A stretch of 64,000 bases of DNA, from assembly GCF_008692035.1 (NCBI RefSeq), contig NZ_VTFG01000001.1, positions 2,170,001-2,234,000 on the forward strand, in the 5' to 3' direction. The notes below the pieces were generated by a model, which did not search any database, had not been told where the DNA came from, and saw only the letters and a list, made by a program, of their open reading frames with translations. This DNA is from Pseudomonas marginalis (GTDB lineage: Bacteria > Pseudomonadota > Gammaproteobacteria > Pseudomonadales > Pseudomonadaceae). Below, piece by piece: positions 17,378 to 26,050 of this stretch. Within the stretch, counting starts at the first letter, position 1, and the number at the start of each line of letters is the position of its first letter. The translations under genes and the position numbers were made by a program.

Positions 17378-17893
17378 CTACACCAGTTTCTCCAACTGCG
17401 CCGCCGTGTCCTTAGCCCCCATGGTCTGCGCCGCCGCCAGCGCAGTCGCGCCCTGGGCATCGGTGGCCTTGGGGTTGGCGCCTTGGCTGAGCAGGTAGTC
17501 GACCATGTCGACGCGGTTGAACATGGCGGCCATCATCAACGCAGTACGCCCGTCGGACGAGGCGGCCTCGATCGGCGTGCCCCCTTCAATCAGCGCCTTG
17601 ACCACCGGCAAGTGGCCCTTGAACGCCGCGCCGGCGATGGGCAACTGGTTCTTGTCATTGGCGATCAGCGGGTCGGCCTTGAACTCCAGCAGCACTTTTA
17701 CCGCTTCGGCATGGCCGTGGTAGGCAGACAGCATCAGCAAGGTATCGCCGTTGTGGTTGCGAAAGTTGGCCGGCAAGCCTTTGGCCAGGAGCGCGGCGAG
17801 CATGGCGGCGTCGCCTTTGCGGGCGACGTCGAAGACCTGCTCGGCAAATTCGGCGGCTTCGTCTTCAGTCATTTGTTTGGCGTGGTCTGACAT
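17378..17893 (-). CDS. Ankyrin repeat protein
   Basis: The 171-residue protein contains about four ankyrin repeats over residues 25-165. Typical units are NGDTLLMLSAYHGHAEAVKV, DGRTALMMAAMFNRVDMV and DAQGATALAAAQTMG. No signal peptide is seen, so it should be cytoplasmic and work by protein binding. AAGGAG precedes the ATG at 17893. Ankyrin proteins of this size in Pseudomonas include AnkB, which supports catalase, but no catalase gene lies nearby and the partner is unknown. The 176-residue protein encoded next is the obvious candidate. Confidence 0.88.
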   Translation of the reverse strand: MSDHAKQMTEDEAAEFAEQVFDVARKGDAAMLAALLAKGLPANFRNHNGDTLLMLSAYHGHAEAVKVLLEFKADPLIANDKNQLPIAGAAFKGHLPVVKALIEGGTPIEAASSDGRTALMMAAMFNRVDMVDYLLSQGANPKATDAQGATALAAAQTMGAKDTAAQLEKLV

Positions 17894-17989
17894 GTGGGGG
17901 CTCCTTGTCTGGTGCTTTATAGGCCGCCAGTGTCGCGAGGGAGTTCCCCACTGTCATGCCCTTTTTAGCAAAAGCGGCCATAGACAGAA

Positions 17990-19816
17990 TCAATAGCGGA
18001 ACTGGCCGCCCTGGATCTGCGCCAACAGTTGCCCGGTGACCGGCACATAGCAGTCCGACCCCGGCAACCAGGCATACACCGGGTCATTGCCGGCCTTGTC
18101 CGGATCAAAGGCTTCTTCCTTGAGCTTGACCTTCTGGTACTTGAAGGTACCGGTGGTTTCCATCTTGACCTTGATCCGCAGGAAGAGCGGCACCGCATAG
18201 TGGGGCAACTGGCCGTGGGCGAATTTCAGCAGCTCGCGCATGTCCAGCGAGGCCAGGGATTCACTCGGGGTGATGGCGACCATGCCCGCGCGGCCATTGG
18301 TGTTTTCGATCTCGACGCCATAAGCCACCACTTCGGCGATCTGCGGGTGTTGCAGCAGGACGTTCTCGACCTCGGTGGTGGACACGTTTTCACCTTTCCA
18401 GCGATAGGTGTCCCCCAGGCGATCCACAAATTGCGCATGGCCAAAGCCGATGCTGCGCAACAAATCGCCGGTATTGAAGTAGCGGTCACCTTTTTCAAAC
18501 ACGTCGGTGAGTACCACCCTGCGATTCTTTTCCGGGTCGGTGTAGCCGTCGAAGGGCGATTTTTCATCGATCCTCGCCAACAACAGGCCCTGCCCGCCCG
18601 TGGGGACTTTACGCATAAAGCCATCGCTGCCACGCAGCGGCTCGCCGCTGTCATGGGCGTAGTCCACCAGCGCCCAGTGCTGCAGGCAGAAACCGATGGT
18701 GTTGTCGAAATTCAGCACGTTGGTAAAACCGATATTGCCGTCACTGGCCGCGTACAGCTCGCAGATATGCTCCACGCCATAGCGTGCCTTGAACTGCGCC
18801 CACACACCGGGGCGCAAGCCATTGCCAACCATCTTGGTCACGCAGTTGTCACGGTCGTTTTCGCTGGGTGGCTGGTCGAGCAGGTAACGACACAACTCAC
18901 CGACGTAGCCGAGGGTGGTCGCCTTGAATCGGCGCGCATCGTCCCAGAACTGGCTGGCGCTGAACTTGCGGCGAATGGCGAAGCCCGAGGCCCCGACAAT
19001 CGCCGAGCCCCAACACACGCAAAGGCCGGTGGCGTGGTACAGCGGCAAAGTGCAATACAGGACGTCGTCAGGGCCCATGTCCAGCGCGATGCTGCCGAAG
19101 CTGACGGCAGTCTTGGTCCAGCGGCCGTGTTTCATGATGCCGGCCTTGGGCAGGCCGGTGGTGCCGGAGGTGTAGATATAGAAGCAAGGGTCGTTGAAGA
19201 AGATCTGCGCAGTGCTGGCCGGGTTGTCCACCGGGCACGCGGCGCTCGCCGCCAACAGGTCGATATACCCCTGCGGCACCAGGCTGGACGGCTGATCGGC
19301 GACGAACCAGGTTCGATCAGCCGCGATGGCCACCTGATCGCGCACCGCGTCATAGGGGGCCACCAGTTCCGCGCCGACAATAATGGCTGCCGGGCTCACC
19401 AGATTCAGGCTGTGCACCAGCGCCGCCTGGGTTTGCGCGGTATTGAGCATCGCGCAGATGCCACCCAGCTTGGCCACGGCCAGCACGTTCAAGAGCAATT
19501 CGGGGCGGTTTTCGATAAACAGCGCCACCACGTCCCCCTTGCCGATGCCCTCGGCTTGCAGGTGGTGGGCAATACGGTTGGCGCGCTGGTTGGCGTCGGT
19601 GTAGCTGAGCACACGGTCGCCGTACAGCAATGCGTTGCCGTCGGGGTTGCGCAGGGTGGCTTGCTCAAAGTGCCAGCCCAGCCCGCAAGGCTGCGCGGGG
19701 TCGGTGACATTGGCGGCACGCATGCCGCGCACTACGCGCGGCAGGGCGCGAACGATGGCCGGCACCTTACTCAGCAGCTTGCCCCAGGTGATCATGTCGT
19801 TGTGCGGGTGGCTCAT
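17990..19816 (-). CDS. Long-chain acyl-CoA synthetase, FATP/VLACS type
   Basis: The 608-residue protein is an ANL-superfamily adenylate-forming enzyme. The AMP-binding P-loop is YIYTSGTTGLPKAG near residue 220. The downstream motifs are ELYAASDGNIGF, then YFNTGDLLRSIGFG and the hinge DRLGDTYRWKGENVST near residue 475. The ENVSTTEVE form is typical of the fatty-acid transport protein / very-long-chain ligase branch rather than FadD. It activates fatty acids, possibly imported ones, to CoA esters at the inner membrane. It is monocistronic. Chain-length preference cannot be read from the sequence. Confidence 0.88.
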   Translation of the reverse strand: MSHPHNDMITWGKLLSKVPAIVRALPRVVRGMRAANVTDPAQPCGLGWHFEQATLRNPDGNALLYGDRVLSYTDANQRANRIAHHLQAEGIGKGDVVALFIENRPELLLNVLAVAKLGGICAMLNTAQTQAALVHSLNLVSPAAIIVGAELVAPYDAVRDQVAIAADRTWFVADQPSSLVPQGYIDLLAASAACPVDNPASTAQIFFNDPCFYIYTSGTTGLPKAGIMKHGRWTKTAVSFGSIALDMGPDDVLYCTLPLYHATGLCVCWGSAIVGASGFAIRRKFSASQFWDDARRFKATTLGYVGELCRYLLDQPPSENDRDNCVTKMVGNGLRPGVWAQFKARYGVEHICELYAASDGNIGFTNVLNFDNTIGFCLQHWALVDYAHDSGEPLRGSDGFMRKVPTGGQGLLLARIDEKSPFDGYTDPEKNRRVVLTDVFEKGDRYFNTGDLLRSIGFGHAQFVDRLGDTYRWKGENVSTTEVENVLLQHPQIAEVVAYGVEIENTNGRAGMVAITPSESLASLDMRELLKFAHGQLPHYAVPLFLRIKVKMETTGTFKYQKVKLKEEAFDPDKAGNDPVYAWLPGSDCYVPVTGQLLAQIQGGQFRY

Positions 19817-20210
19817 GGAGAAACGTCCTTTTTCTTATTCTTCGTCTGATCCCGAAGCACCGACACCTCCGTAAGAGGAAGGCCGAATGCATGGCAGGAA
19901 AATACGTCAGCCGTTCTTCGGCTGTACACGCGGGATTTGAAAAGTTTTGTATCCCGTCGGGTGGGTGTTCAAAAAAGGAATTTAGCTGCCCGCGAGTAGT
20001 CTTTATCCGTACAGGGGCGCCAACCCCATCCTATCGAGTAACGCAAAATGCAGGATGCATGATGGCCATTCATGCAAATTGCACGAAAGCGAAAATCCAC
20101 TGTATTTTCAAGTCATTGATTTATAAGAATATTTTTTAAATCATAAGCTGGCACAATCACTGCACCTATCACTCCATGCTTGCCAACTTGAGCCAACGGA
20201 GCTGATAGAC
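19817..20210. other. 394-bp AT-rich intergenic region
   Basis: The region separates two divergent genes, so both promoters lie here. It is clearly richer in A and T than its neighbours, above all at 20090-20160. An open frame at 19891-20139 shows no ribosome-binding site or Pseudomonas codon bias and is not called. No terminator, repeat or RNA gene is seen. Confidence 0.6.
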
Positions 20211-20489
20211 ATGAGCCTGATCCAAGATAAATTCGCTTCAGTATTCTCCAACTACGACGTCACCACCCAGCCTCGTCCCGACGGCGGCATTCTGTTGACC
20301 CTGCGCAACAGTGACGGCAAGCAGGTCAAGCGTTCGATCTCTTACCAGCAGTTGCACACCGCCGATCAATTGACCTGGGTGATCAGCGCGATTCGTCGCG
20401 ACCTGGCCGAACAAGCCAGTGAACTGCCGCAAATTTCGATGTTGCAAAGCCAGAACCGCTTTGCCCTGCCGACCTACCATTCGGCATAA
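20211..20489 (+). CDS. DUF3509 domain protein
   Basis: The 92-residue protein begins MSLIQDKFASVFSNYDVTTQ and contains LTLRNSDGKQVKRSISYQQL, the pattern of the Pseudomonas-specific DUF3509 family. It is small and soluble with no catalytic signature. Function is unknown. It is a single gene with its own strong terminator. Confidence 0.88.
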   Translation: MSLIQDKFASVFSNYDVTTQPRPDGGILLTLRNSDGKQVKRSISYQQLHTADQLTWVISAIRRDLAEQASELPQISMLQSQNRFALPTYHSA

Positions 20490-20505
20490 ATACCGCAGTC
20501 ATAAC

Positions 20506-20543
20506 AAGGCCGCGACGCTTTCGAGCGTCGCGGCCTTTTTTGT
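20506..20543 (+). terminator. Rho-independent terminator of the DUF3509 gene
   Basis: AAGGCCGCGACGCT (20506-20519) pairs with AGCGTCGCGGCCTT around a TTCG tetraloop and is followed by a T-run. It is a very stable canonical terminator 17 bp after the stop. Confidence 0.95.
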
Positions 20544-20639
20544 CTGACGATGATTCCAGCCCGGCACTTCGCTGAACTGCGCCTGAGCCCGATACAGCTG
20601 TTTATAGGCGAGTTCAACATCTGCCGGTGCCGTCTTGTC

Positions 20640-21548
20640 CTATAGAGTCGGCACCGGGGTGCCGCCGTTCAAGGCTGGAATCTTTGAAAACACCTCAGCC
20701 ATGAAATCCATGAACACGATAGCCCGTGTGGGGAGCAGTCTATTGGCGACATAAACCATCTGCACGGGGACAGGGGGAGCCCCATGGTTGGTGAGAATGA
20801 ACTGTAATCTCCCGCTGTTCAGCCCGCCCTCAAACAGCCACGCAGGTCCATGCGCCACACCCAGGCCCGCCACGACCGCCGCACTCACAGCGTCGGGCGA
20901 GTTGACCCTGAGCCTGCCGGTAATCGGAATCTCCGCGTCCCGGAATCGCCAGGTCGCCCCGGACGACAGTAAGGTGTAGATGATGCAATCGTGGTCGCGT
21001 AGATCCTCCGGGGTCTGCGGAACGCCGCGTTTAGCCAAGTAGTCCGTGCTGGCGACGAAGACCCGGTCGTACCATCCAAGAGGCCGGGCGCGCAAGGTGC
21101 TGTCCTCCAGCTGTCCTATGCGAATGGCGAGTTCGGTGCCTTCATTGACCAGGTCTACGTATCGATCGTTGAGTTGGAGATCCAAGATCAATTGAGGGTA
21201 GCGCTCCAGAAAGGCCGGCACATGCGGCAGCACAAACGCGTGTGCGAGAGCTGTCGGACAGGCTACGCGCAAGAGTCCCGATGGATCGACGATGTTTCTG
21301 AAGGACGATTCGGATTCATCCACCGCATCCAGGATGCGCCGGATGTCCGCATAGTAGCGTTCGCCCTCCGGCGTCAACGACAGCTTGCGCGTAGACCGGT
21401 GGAGCAAGCGCGCCTGCAAATGCTCCTCCAGAGCCGCTACATAGCGGCTTACATTCGGTTGCCCCAGCCCTAGATCACGCCCTGCCGCCGAAAAGCTCCC
21501 GGTTTCTACAGCACGCGCAAAGCATGTCATCAACAGAAATCGGTCCAC
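20640..21548 (-). CDS. LysR family transcriptional regulator
   Basis: The 302-residue protein has an N-terminal winged helix-turn-helix (residues 1-60; FARAVETGSFSAAGRDLGLG, then NVSRYVAALEEHL) and a LysR effector domain. The start is GTG at 21548, preceded by GAGGTGGAGAA. Close relatives of this subgroup (with GLGVAHGPAWLF near residue 225) usually control a divergent oxidoreductase. The divergent SDR gene fits this. A perfect palindrome lies 13 bp upstream of the start. Confidence 0.9.
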   Translation of the reverse strand: MDRFLLMTCFARAVETGSFSAAGRDLGLGQPNVSRYVAALEEHLQARLLHRSTRKLSLTPEGERYYADIRRILDAVDESESSFRNIVDPSGLLRVACPTALAHAFVLPHVPAFLERYPQLILDLQLNDRYVDLVNEGTELAIRIGQLEDSTLRARPLGWYDRVFVASTDYLAKRGVPQTPEDLRDHDCIIYTLLSSGATWRFRDAEIPITGRLRVNSPDAVSAAVVAGLGVAHGPAWLFEGGLNSGRLQFILTNHGAPPVPVQMVYVANRLLPTRAIVFMDFMAEVFSKIPALNGGTPVPTL

Positions 21549-21560
21549 TTCTCCACCTCA

Positions 21561-21583
21561 ATTCATGCTCAATTTGCATGAAT
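21561..21583. promoter_or_regulatory. Candidate LysR operator
   Basis: ATTCATGC (21561-21568) and GCATGAAT (21576-21583) form a perfect 8-bp inverted repeat around TCAATTT. The inner T-N11-A spacing suits LysR-type regulators. It lies between the divergent LysR and SDR genes. Confidence 0.6.
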
Positions 21584-21675
21584 TATATGCGAATAAGCAG
21601 TCTTATATACTATGGGGCATGAGCGCATATTTCTCCCTGTCGACCGCGGTGGTCGTCATTCACCGGAGAATTCAA

Positions 21676-22428
21676 ATGTCGCGCTTGCAAGGTAAACGTA
21701 CGCTCATCACTGGCGGCACCAGTGGCATCGGGCTGGAAACGGCAAAGCAGTTCCTGGCCGAGGGTGCTCGCGTGATCGTAACGGGTGTCAACCCCGATTC
21801 GATTGCAAAGGCCCAGGCCGAATTGGGCCCGGAAGTGCCGGTGCTGCGCGCCGACTCGGCCAGCGTTGCGGCACAAAAGGAACTGGCACACGTCATCAAG
21901 GAACACTACGGCCAACTCGACGTTGCCTTCCTCAATGCCGGCGTATCCGTCTGGCAGCCCATTGAGGAATGGACGGAAGACATGTTCGACCGCTCTTTCG
22001 ACATCAACGTCAAAGGGCCGTACTTCCTGATGCAGGCGCTGTTGCCGGTCTTCGCCAATCCTGCTTCGGTCGTGTTGACGACTTCCGTAAGCGCCCATGC
22101 AGGCGCAGATCGCTCGTCCGTGTATGCCGCAACGAAAGCCGCATTGCTGAACATGTCGAAGACGCTCTCGACCGAATTGCTGGGCCGTGGCATCCGTGTC
22201 AACGCAGTGAGCCCTGGCCCCGTCGAGACTCCGCTTTACGACAAGCTGGGTATTCCGGAAGCTTATCGCGCGCAGCTTAACAAAGAGATCGCGGCAACCA
22301 TTCCGCTTGGGCGCTTCGGTACCTCCGACGAGGTGGCCAAGGCAGTACTGTATCTGGCATCCGACGAGTCGCGCTGGACGGTCGGCTCTGAAATCGTCCT
22401 TGACGGCGGCCGCCTGCTGAATGGCTAA
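21676..22428 (+). CDS. SDR family oxidoreductase
   Basis: The 250-residue product starts MSRLQGKRTLITGGTSGIG at 21676, preceded by CGGAGAATTCAA; an upstream in-frame start at 21565 lies inside the operator and is rejected. Cofactor motif TGGTSGIG, NAGVS near residue 88 and the catalytic Ser/Tyr/Lys (TTSVSAHAG, YAATK) are all present. The C-terminus has the usual EIVLDGG. It is a classical SDR of unknown substrate and probably the target of the divergent LysR regulator. Confidence 0.9.
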   Translation: MSRLQGKRTLITGGTSGIGLETAKQFLAEGARVIVTGVNPDSIAKAQAELGPEVPVLRADSASVAAQKELAHVIKEHYGQLDVAFLNAGVSVWQPIEEWTEDMFDRSFDINVKGPYFLMQALLPVFANPASVVLTTSVSAHAGADRSSVYAATKAALLNMSKTLSTELLGRGIRVNAVSPGPVETPLYDKLGIPEAYRAQLNKEIAATIPLGRFGTSDEVAKAVLYLASDESRWTVGSEIVLDGGRLLNG

Positions 22429-22637
22429 GCGCGCAGCTCAAGAATTACGCGAATGCCACATCGCCCGGGCTGAGTTAATCAGGCGCTGAACTCCCGCCCC
22501 CAGCACTTAGCGACGAACCAGTCCAATCCAGACTGCGCACACAGCGGAACGTAGGCACGGTTTCGTTATGGCTGGACGATGACGCTTCAAACCGATGGCT
22601 TCGATGGCCGAAAGCCCCTCACCAAGGCTCGCTGGGG

Positions 22638-22907
22638 TCAGCATAAACCTTGGCGTGCCGCCTCATTCATCGCCTGCACTCGGTTGGTCACGCCAAATTT
22701 GCCGTAGATATTGCGCAGGTGGAATTTCACCGTGGCTTCAGACGTGGCGCGAATCTGGCTGATCTCCCAGACGGTCTTGCCTTCGGAGGCCCAACGCAGG
22801 ATTTCCAGTTCCGTAGGGGTCAGTGGTTTTCCGGACAAGCTCAAACGCCTCCTGGCGGCGTTGGGCACCGAATGTGGCACTGGAGACAATTCCCTGGGGC
22901 CTCTCAT
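22638..22907 (-). CDS. Stand-alone LuxR-type helix-turn-helix protein
   Basis: The 89-residue protein consists almost only of a GerE/LuxR DNA-binding domain (LTPTELEILRWASEGKTVWE, then ATVKFHLRNIYGKFGVTNR). The ATG at 22907 is chosen because AGGGAG lies 8 bases upstream; a GTG three codons earlier overlaps that site. It lacks both an autoinducer-binding domain and a receiver domain. The helix resembles that of quorum-sensing LuxR solos. It may act as a constitutive regulator or interfere with full-length LuxR proteins. The neighbours give no clear target. Confidence 0.82.
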   Translation of the reverse strand: MRGPRELSPVPHSVPNAARRRLSLSGKPLTPTELEILRWASEGKTVWEISQIRATSEATVKFHLRNIYGKFGVTNRVQAMNEAARQGLC

Positions 22908-23117
22908 TAGTTTCACTCCCTTTTGCTGGCTATCGCCCTATCACCTTCGGATTCCTCCTATTGACAGGTGATATAAACGTTGTTGCCGCAAAGAGTTACA
23001 TAACCAATGGCACTAAGGCGCAGGCCCCGCGATAAACAGCCGGGCCTTACAAGAATAAGAGTTTATTCCCACAACAACTTCCAACATGCGGGGGTTGAAG
23101 TTTTCGATATGTCGTAA

Positions 23118-23648
23118 TCAGTCATCCAGCCCGGGAAAGCGTCGGGCGATATCGTCGCCCGTCAACTCCGGCACCGGGTTTTGCGCCTGATTGAAGAGTC
23201 GCAGCGTTATACAGTGGGGGTTCTCCCCCATATCAAACCAATGCGGCATACCGGCGGGTACCAACAGCAGATCGTTTTTTTCACAACGCACGGCATACAC
23301 GTAGTCGCCAACATGCAGGTTGAACAAGCCCTGGCCGGCGATGAAAAAACGCACTTCGTCTTCGCTGTAGCGGCGTTCATCCAGGAACCGGGCACGCCAT
23401 TCGGCTTTTTGCGGGTGGTCGCTGGTGACACTGAGCACCGCCACCGCACCGTAGCCGAGGGCATCGATCTGCGGCTGATAGGCGGCAATCATCTCAGCGT
23501 CGCTGGCGCCCCTCTCGATCAGGGCAGGCTGCCAGCGCTCGAACCGCACACCGTGCTCGGCCAGGGTAGCGGCGATGTCGTCGACATGGGTCAGGACCTT
23601 GTTCGGGGTATCCGGTGAAGCGACGGGGTAGACGGCGACATAACTCAT
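23118..23648 (-). CDS. Acireductone dioxygenase-like cupin lacking two metal ligands
   Basis: The 176-residue protein aligns by eye with acireductone dioxygenase (MtnD) along its whole length (VRFERWQ, TSDHPQKAEWRARFLDE, EDEVRFFIAGQGLF, CEKNDLLLVPAGMPHWFDMG). MtnD binds Fe or Ni through His-x-His, Glu and a later His. The normal DE-H-x-H stretch here reads DERRYSEDEV: both histidines are replaced, by Arg and Tyr, while the Glu and the later His of PHWFDMG remain. The codons were checked on the DNA. The ATG overlaps the stop of the MFS gene (ATGA), so the two are co-translated. No mtnB or mtnC is nearby. It may be inactive or have a new function. Confidence 0.8.
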   Translation of the reverse strand: MSYVAVYPVASPDTPNKVLTHVDDIAATLAEHGVRFERWQPALIERGASDAEMIAAYQPQIDALGYGAVAVLSVTSDHPQKAEWRARFLDERRYSEDEVRFFIAGQGLFNLHVGDYVYAVRCEKNDLLLVPAGMPHWFDMGENPHCITLRLFNQAQNPVPELTGDDIARRFPGLDD

Positions 23649-24805
23649 TGAAGGGTTCCTTGGTTCTGCTCTTGCAATCGAAAACCGATGATAGCGGCGG
23701 CGGCCAGGGCGGCGACGCTGGCAATACTAAAGGTGAAGGTCGGCCCCAGCAGGTTCCAGCTGTAGCCGGAATACAGCGCACCCAGCGCACCGCCGGTGCC
23801 GGCCAGGGCGGCGTACAGCGCCTGGCCCTGGCCTTGTTGCTTATCGCCAAAGCTGCGCTGCACAAAGGCAATCGCTGCGGCGTGAAAACTGCCGAACGTG
23901 GCAGCGTGCATGACCTGCGCCAGCAACAGCACCCACAGCAGTTCGGCAAACGAGCCCAGCAACAGCCAGCGCAGGGCCGCCAGCAGGAAACTGGCCAGCA
24001 GCACCCGGCGTACCGAAAAACGTGTGAGGATGCGGCTCATGCCCAGGAACATCAGCACTTCCGCCACCACCCCCAGGGCCCACAGCATGCCGATCATGCC
24101 ACGGCTGTAGCCAAGGTGTTCCAGGTGCAGGGTCAGGAAGGTGTAATACGGGCCATGGCTCATTTGCATCAGCGCCACGCAGGCGTAAAACGCCAGTACG
24201 CCGGGACTGCGCAGCTGCTTGAGGAAACCATCAGCGGCCAGACGATTGCCGTGGCTGGCGGGCTGCGCATTCGGGACCCACAGGCTGGCACCGATAATGC
24301 CGGCCATGATCACCACGACCACCACCGGGTAGATATCCAGGCTCAGCCAGTCGAACAGGCGGCCCATGATCACCACGGTGAGGATAAAACCGATGGAGCC
24401 CCACAGGCGCACCTGGCTATAGCGCGCGGTCTGTTTTTGCAGGTGGGCCAGGGTGATCACTTCAAACTGCGGCAGCACCGCGTGCCAGAAGAACGCATGC
24501 AGGGCCATCACCAGGGCCAGCCAGGCGTAGGAGTGGCTGACGAAGATCAGGGAAAAACTCAGCAGGGTGCACACCGCGCCGAAGCGCACGATGGCCAGGC
24601 GTCGGCCGCTGTAGTCGCCCAGCCAGCCCCACAGGTTGGGGGCCACGCAGCGCATCAGCATGGGGATGGCCACCAGCTCGCCGATGCGCGCGCTGGAGAA
24701 CCCCAGGTGGTCGAAGTACAGCGCCAGGAACGGCGCCGTCGCCCCGAGCAGGGCGAAGTAGAACAGGTAGAAGCTGGAGAGGCGCCAGTACGGGAGGGCT
24801 GTCAC
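23645..24805 (-). CDS. MFS transporter (MFS_1-like, LacY/HcaT-type)
   Basis: The 386-residue protein has about 12 transmembrane helices. It starts at GTG 24805 (MTALPYWRLSSFYLFYFALL). The MFS loop motif between helices 2 and 3 appears as GWLGDYSGRR. The N-terminal signature resembles HcaT and nucleoside-type MFS_1-like carriers. The substrate is unknown. It is placed 10 bp after aroC and overlaps the dioxygenase-like gene by 4 bp, forming a three-gene unit. As I recall it, an MFS gene also follows aroC in P. aeruginosa, with the methionine-salvage genes behind it. Confidence 0.85.
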   Translation of the reverse strand: MTALPYWRLSSFYLFYFALLGATAPFLALYFDHLGFSSARIGELVAIPMLMRCVAPNLWGWLGDYSGRRLAIVRFGAVCTLLSFSLIFVSHSYAWLALVMALHAFFWHAVLPQFEVITLAHLQKQTARYSQVRLWGSIGFILTVVIMGRLFDWLSLDIYPVVVVVIMAGIIGASLWVPNAQPASHGNRLAADGFLKQLRSPGVLAFYACVALMQMSHGPYYTFLTLHLEHLGYSRGMIGMLWALGVVAEVLMFLGMSRILTRFSVRRVLLASFLLAALRWLLLGSFAELLWVLLLAQVMHAATFGSFHAAAIAFVQRSFGDKQQGQGQALYAALAGTGGALGALYSGYSWNLLGPTFTFSIASVAALAAAAIIGFRLQEQNQGTLQ

Positions 24806-24815
24806 CGCAGCGCCG

Positions 24816-25907
24816 TCACAGCTGGCCCAGCACCGGGGTACTCACGCGCACATCGGCATTTTGCCCGCGATTGCGCAACAGGTGGTCCATCAACACGATG
24901 GCCATCATCGCTTCGGCAATCGGCGTGGCACGGATGCCCACGCACGGGTCGTGACGGCCCTTGGTGATCACATCCACCGGGTTGCCGTGCACATCGATCG
25001 AACGGCCCGGGGTGGTGATGCTCGAGGTGGCCTTGAGTGCCAGGTGCGCAACAATCGGCTGGCCGGAGGAAATACCGCCGAGGATGCCGCCCGCGTTGTT
25101 GCTGAGGAAGCCTTCCGGCGTCAGTTCATCGCGGTGCTCGGTGCCACGCTGGGACACGCAGGCAAAACCGGCGCCAATCTCCACGCCTTTCACCGCATTG
25201 ATGCTCATCAGCGCGTGGGCCAGTTCGGCGTCGAGGCGGTCGAAAATCGGCTCGCCCAGGCCCGGCTTGACGCCTTCGGCGACTACGGTGATCTTGGCGC
25301 CGACCGAATCCTGGTCGCGACGCAGCTGGTCCATGTAGGCTTCCAGCTCCGGTACTTTGTCCGGGTCAGGGCAGAAAAAGGCGTTGTCTTCCACGCTGTC
25401 CCAGGTCTTGAACGGGATTTCAATCGGGCCCAACTGGCTCATGTAGCCACGGATGACGATGCCCTGGGTCGCCAGGTATTTCTTGGCGATGGCGCCGGCT
25501 GCCACCCTCATCGCGGTTTCACGGGCCGAGCTGCGACCGCCGCCACGGTAGTCGCGTTCGCCGTATTTATGGTGGTAGGTGTAGTCGGCATGGGCCGGGC
25601 GGAACAGATCCTTGATCGCCGAGTAGTCCTTGGACTTCTGGTCGGTATTGCGAATCAGCAGGCCGATGGCGCACCCGGTGGTACGACCTTCGAACACCCC
25701 GGAGAGGATCTCGACTTCGTCGGGCTCCTGGCGCTGGGTGGTGTGGCGGCTGGTGCCGGGCTTGCGACGGTCGAGGTCACGCTGCAGGTCTTCCAGGGAC
25801 AGCTCGAGGCCGGGCGGGCAGCCGTCGACAATGGCGACCAACGCCGGGCCATGGCTTTCGCCCGCGGTGGTGACAGTGAACAGCTTGCCGAAGGTATTGC
25901 CGGACAT
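24816..25907 (-). CDS. aroC: Chorismate synthase
   Basis: The 363-residue protein has the usual length and the family signatures [18 protein letters not shown] at residues 17-34, [11 protein letters not shown] and [17 protein letters not shown]. It converts 5-enolpyruvylshikimate 3-phosphate to chorismate with reduced FMN, the last common step of aromatic amino acid, folate and siderophore precursor synthesis, in the cytoplasm. The start is the ATG at 25907. It heads the unit with the MFS and dioxygenase-like genes. Confidence 0.97.
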   Translation of the reverse strand: MSGNTFGKLFTVTTAGESHGPALVAIVDGCPPGLELSLEDLQRDLDRRKPGTSRHTTQRQEPDEVEILSGVFEGRTTGCAIGLLIRNTDQKSKDYSAIKDLFRPAHADYTYHHKYGERDYRGGGRSSARETAMRVAAGAIAKKYLATQGIVIRGYMSQLGPIEIPFKTWDSVEDNAFFCPDPDKVPELEAYMDQLRRDQDSVGAKITVVAEGVKPGLGEPIFDRLDAELAHALMSINAVKGVEIGAGFACVSQRGTEHRDELTPEGFLSNNAGGILGGISSGQPIVAHLALKATSSITTPGRSIDVHGNPVDVITKGRHDPCVGIRATPIAEAMMAIVLMDHLLRNRGQNADVRVSTPVLGQL

Positions 25908-26050
25908 GCAGGGCGCTCCGTGAAATCAGTTGAATCAAGTCAACCGTAATAACTTAAGGCGGCCAGTATACGCAGGCTAACCGACTAGTTCATCCTCGAA
26001 ACCTTACCGGTAGACCTTGGTCCAACCGGCACCTTCCTCATGATGGCGCG

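Noticed and set aside
19891..20139. 82-codon open frame in the AT-rich gap
   Set aside because: Cys-rich composition, no ribosome-binding site and no Pseudomonas codon preference.
20640..22428. LysR/SDR pair as a genomic island
   Set aside because: No integrase, direct repeat or tRNA flank is seen; the slight composition difference alone is not enough.
22960..22985. Possible lux box near the LuxR-type gene (TTGACAGGTGATATAA)
   Set aside because: Only one half resembles ACCTGT and the second half of the dyad is missing.
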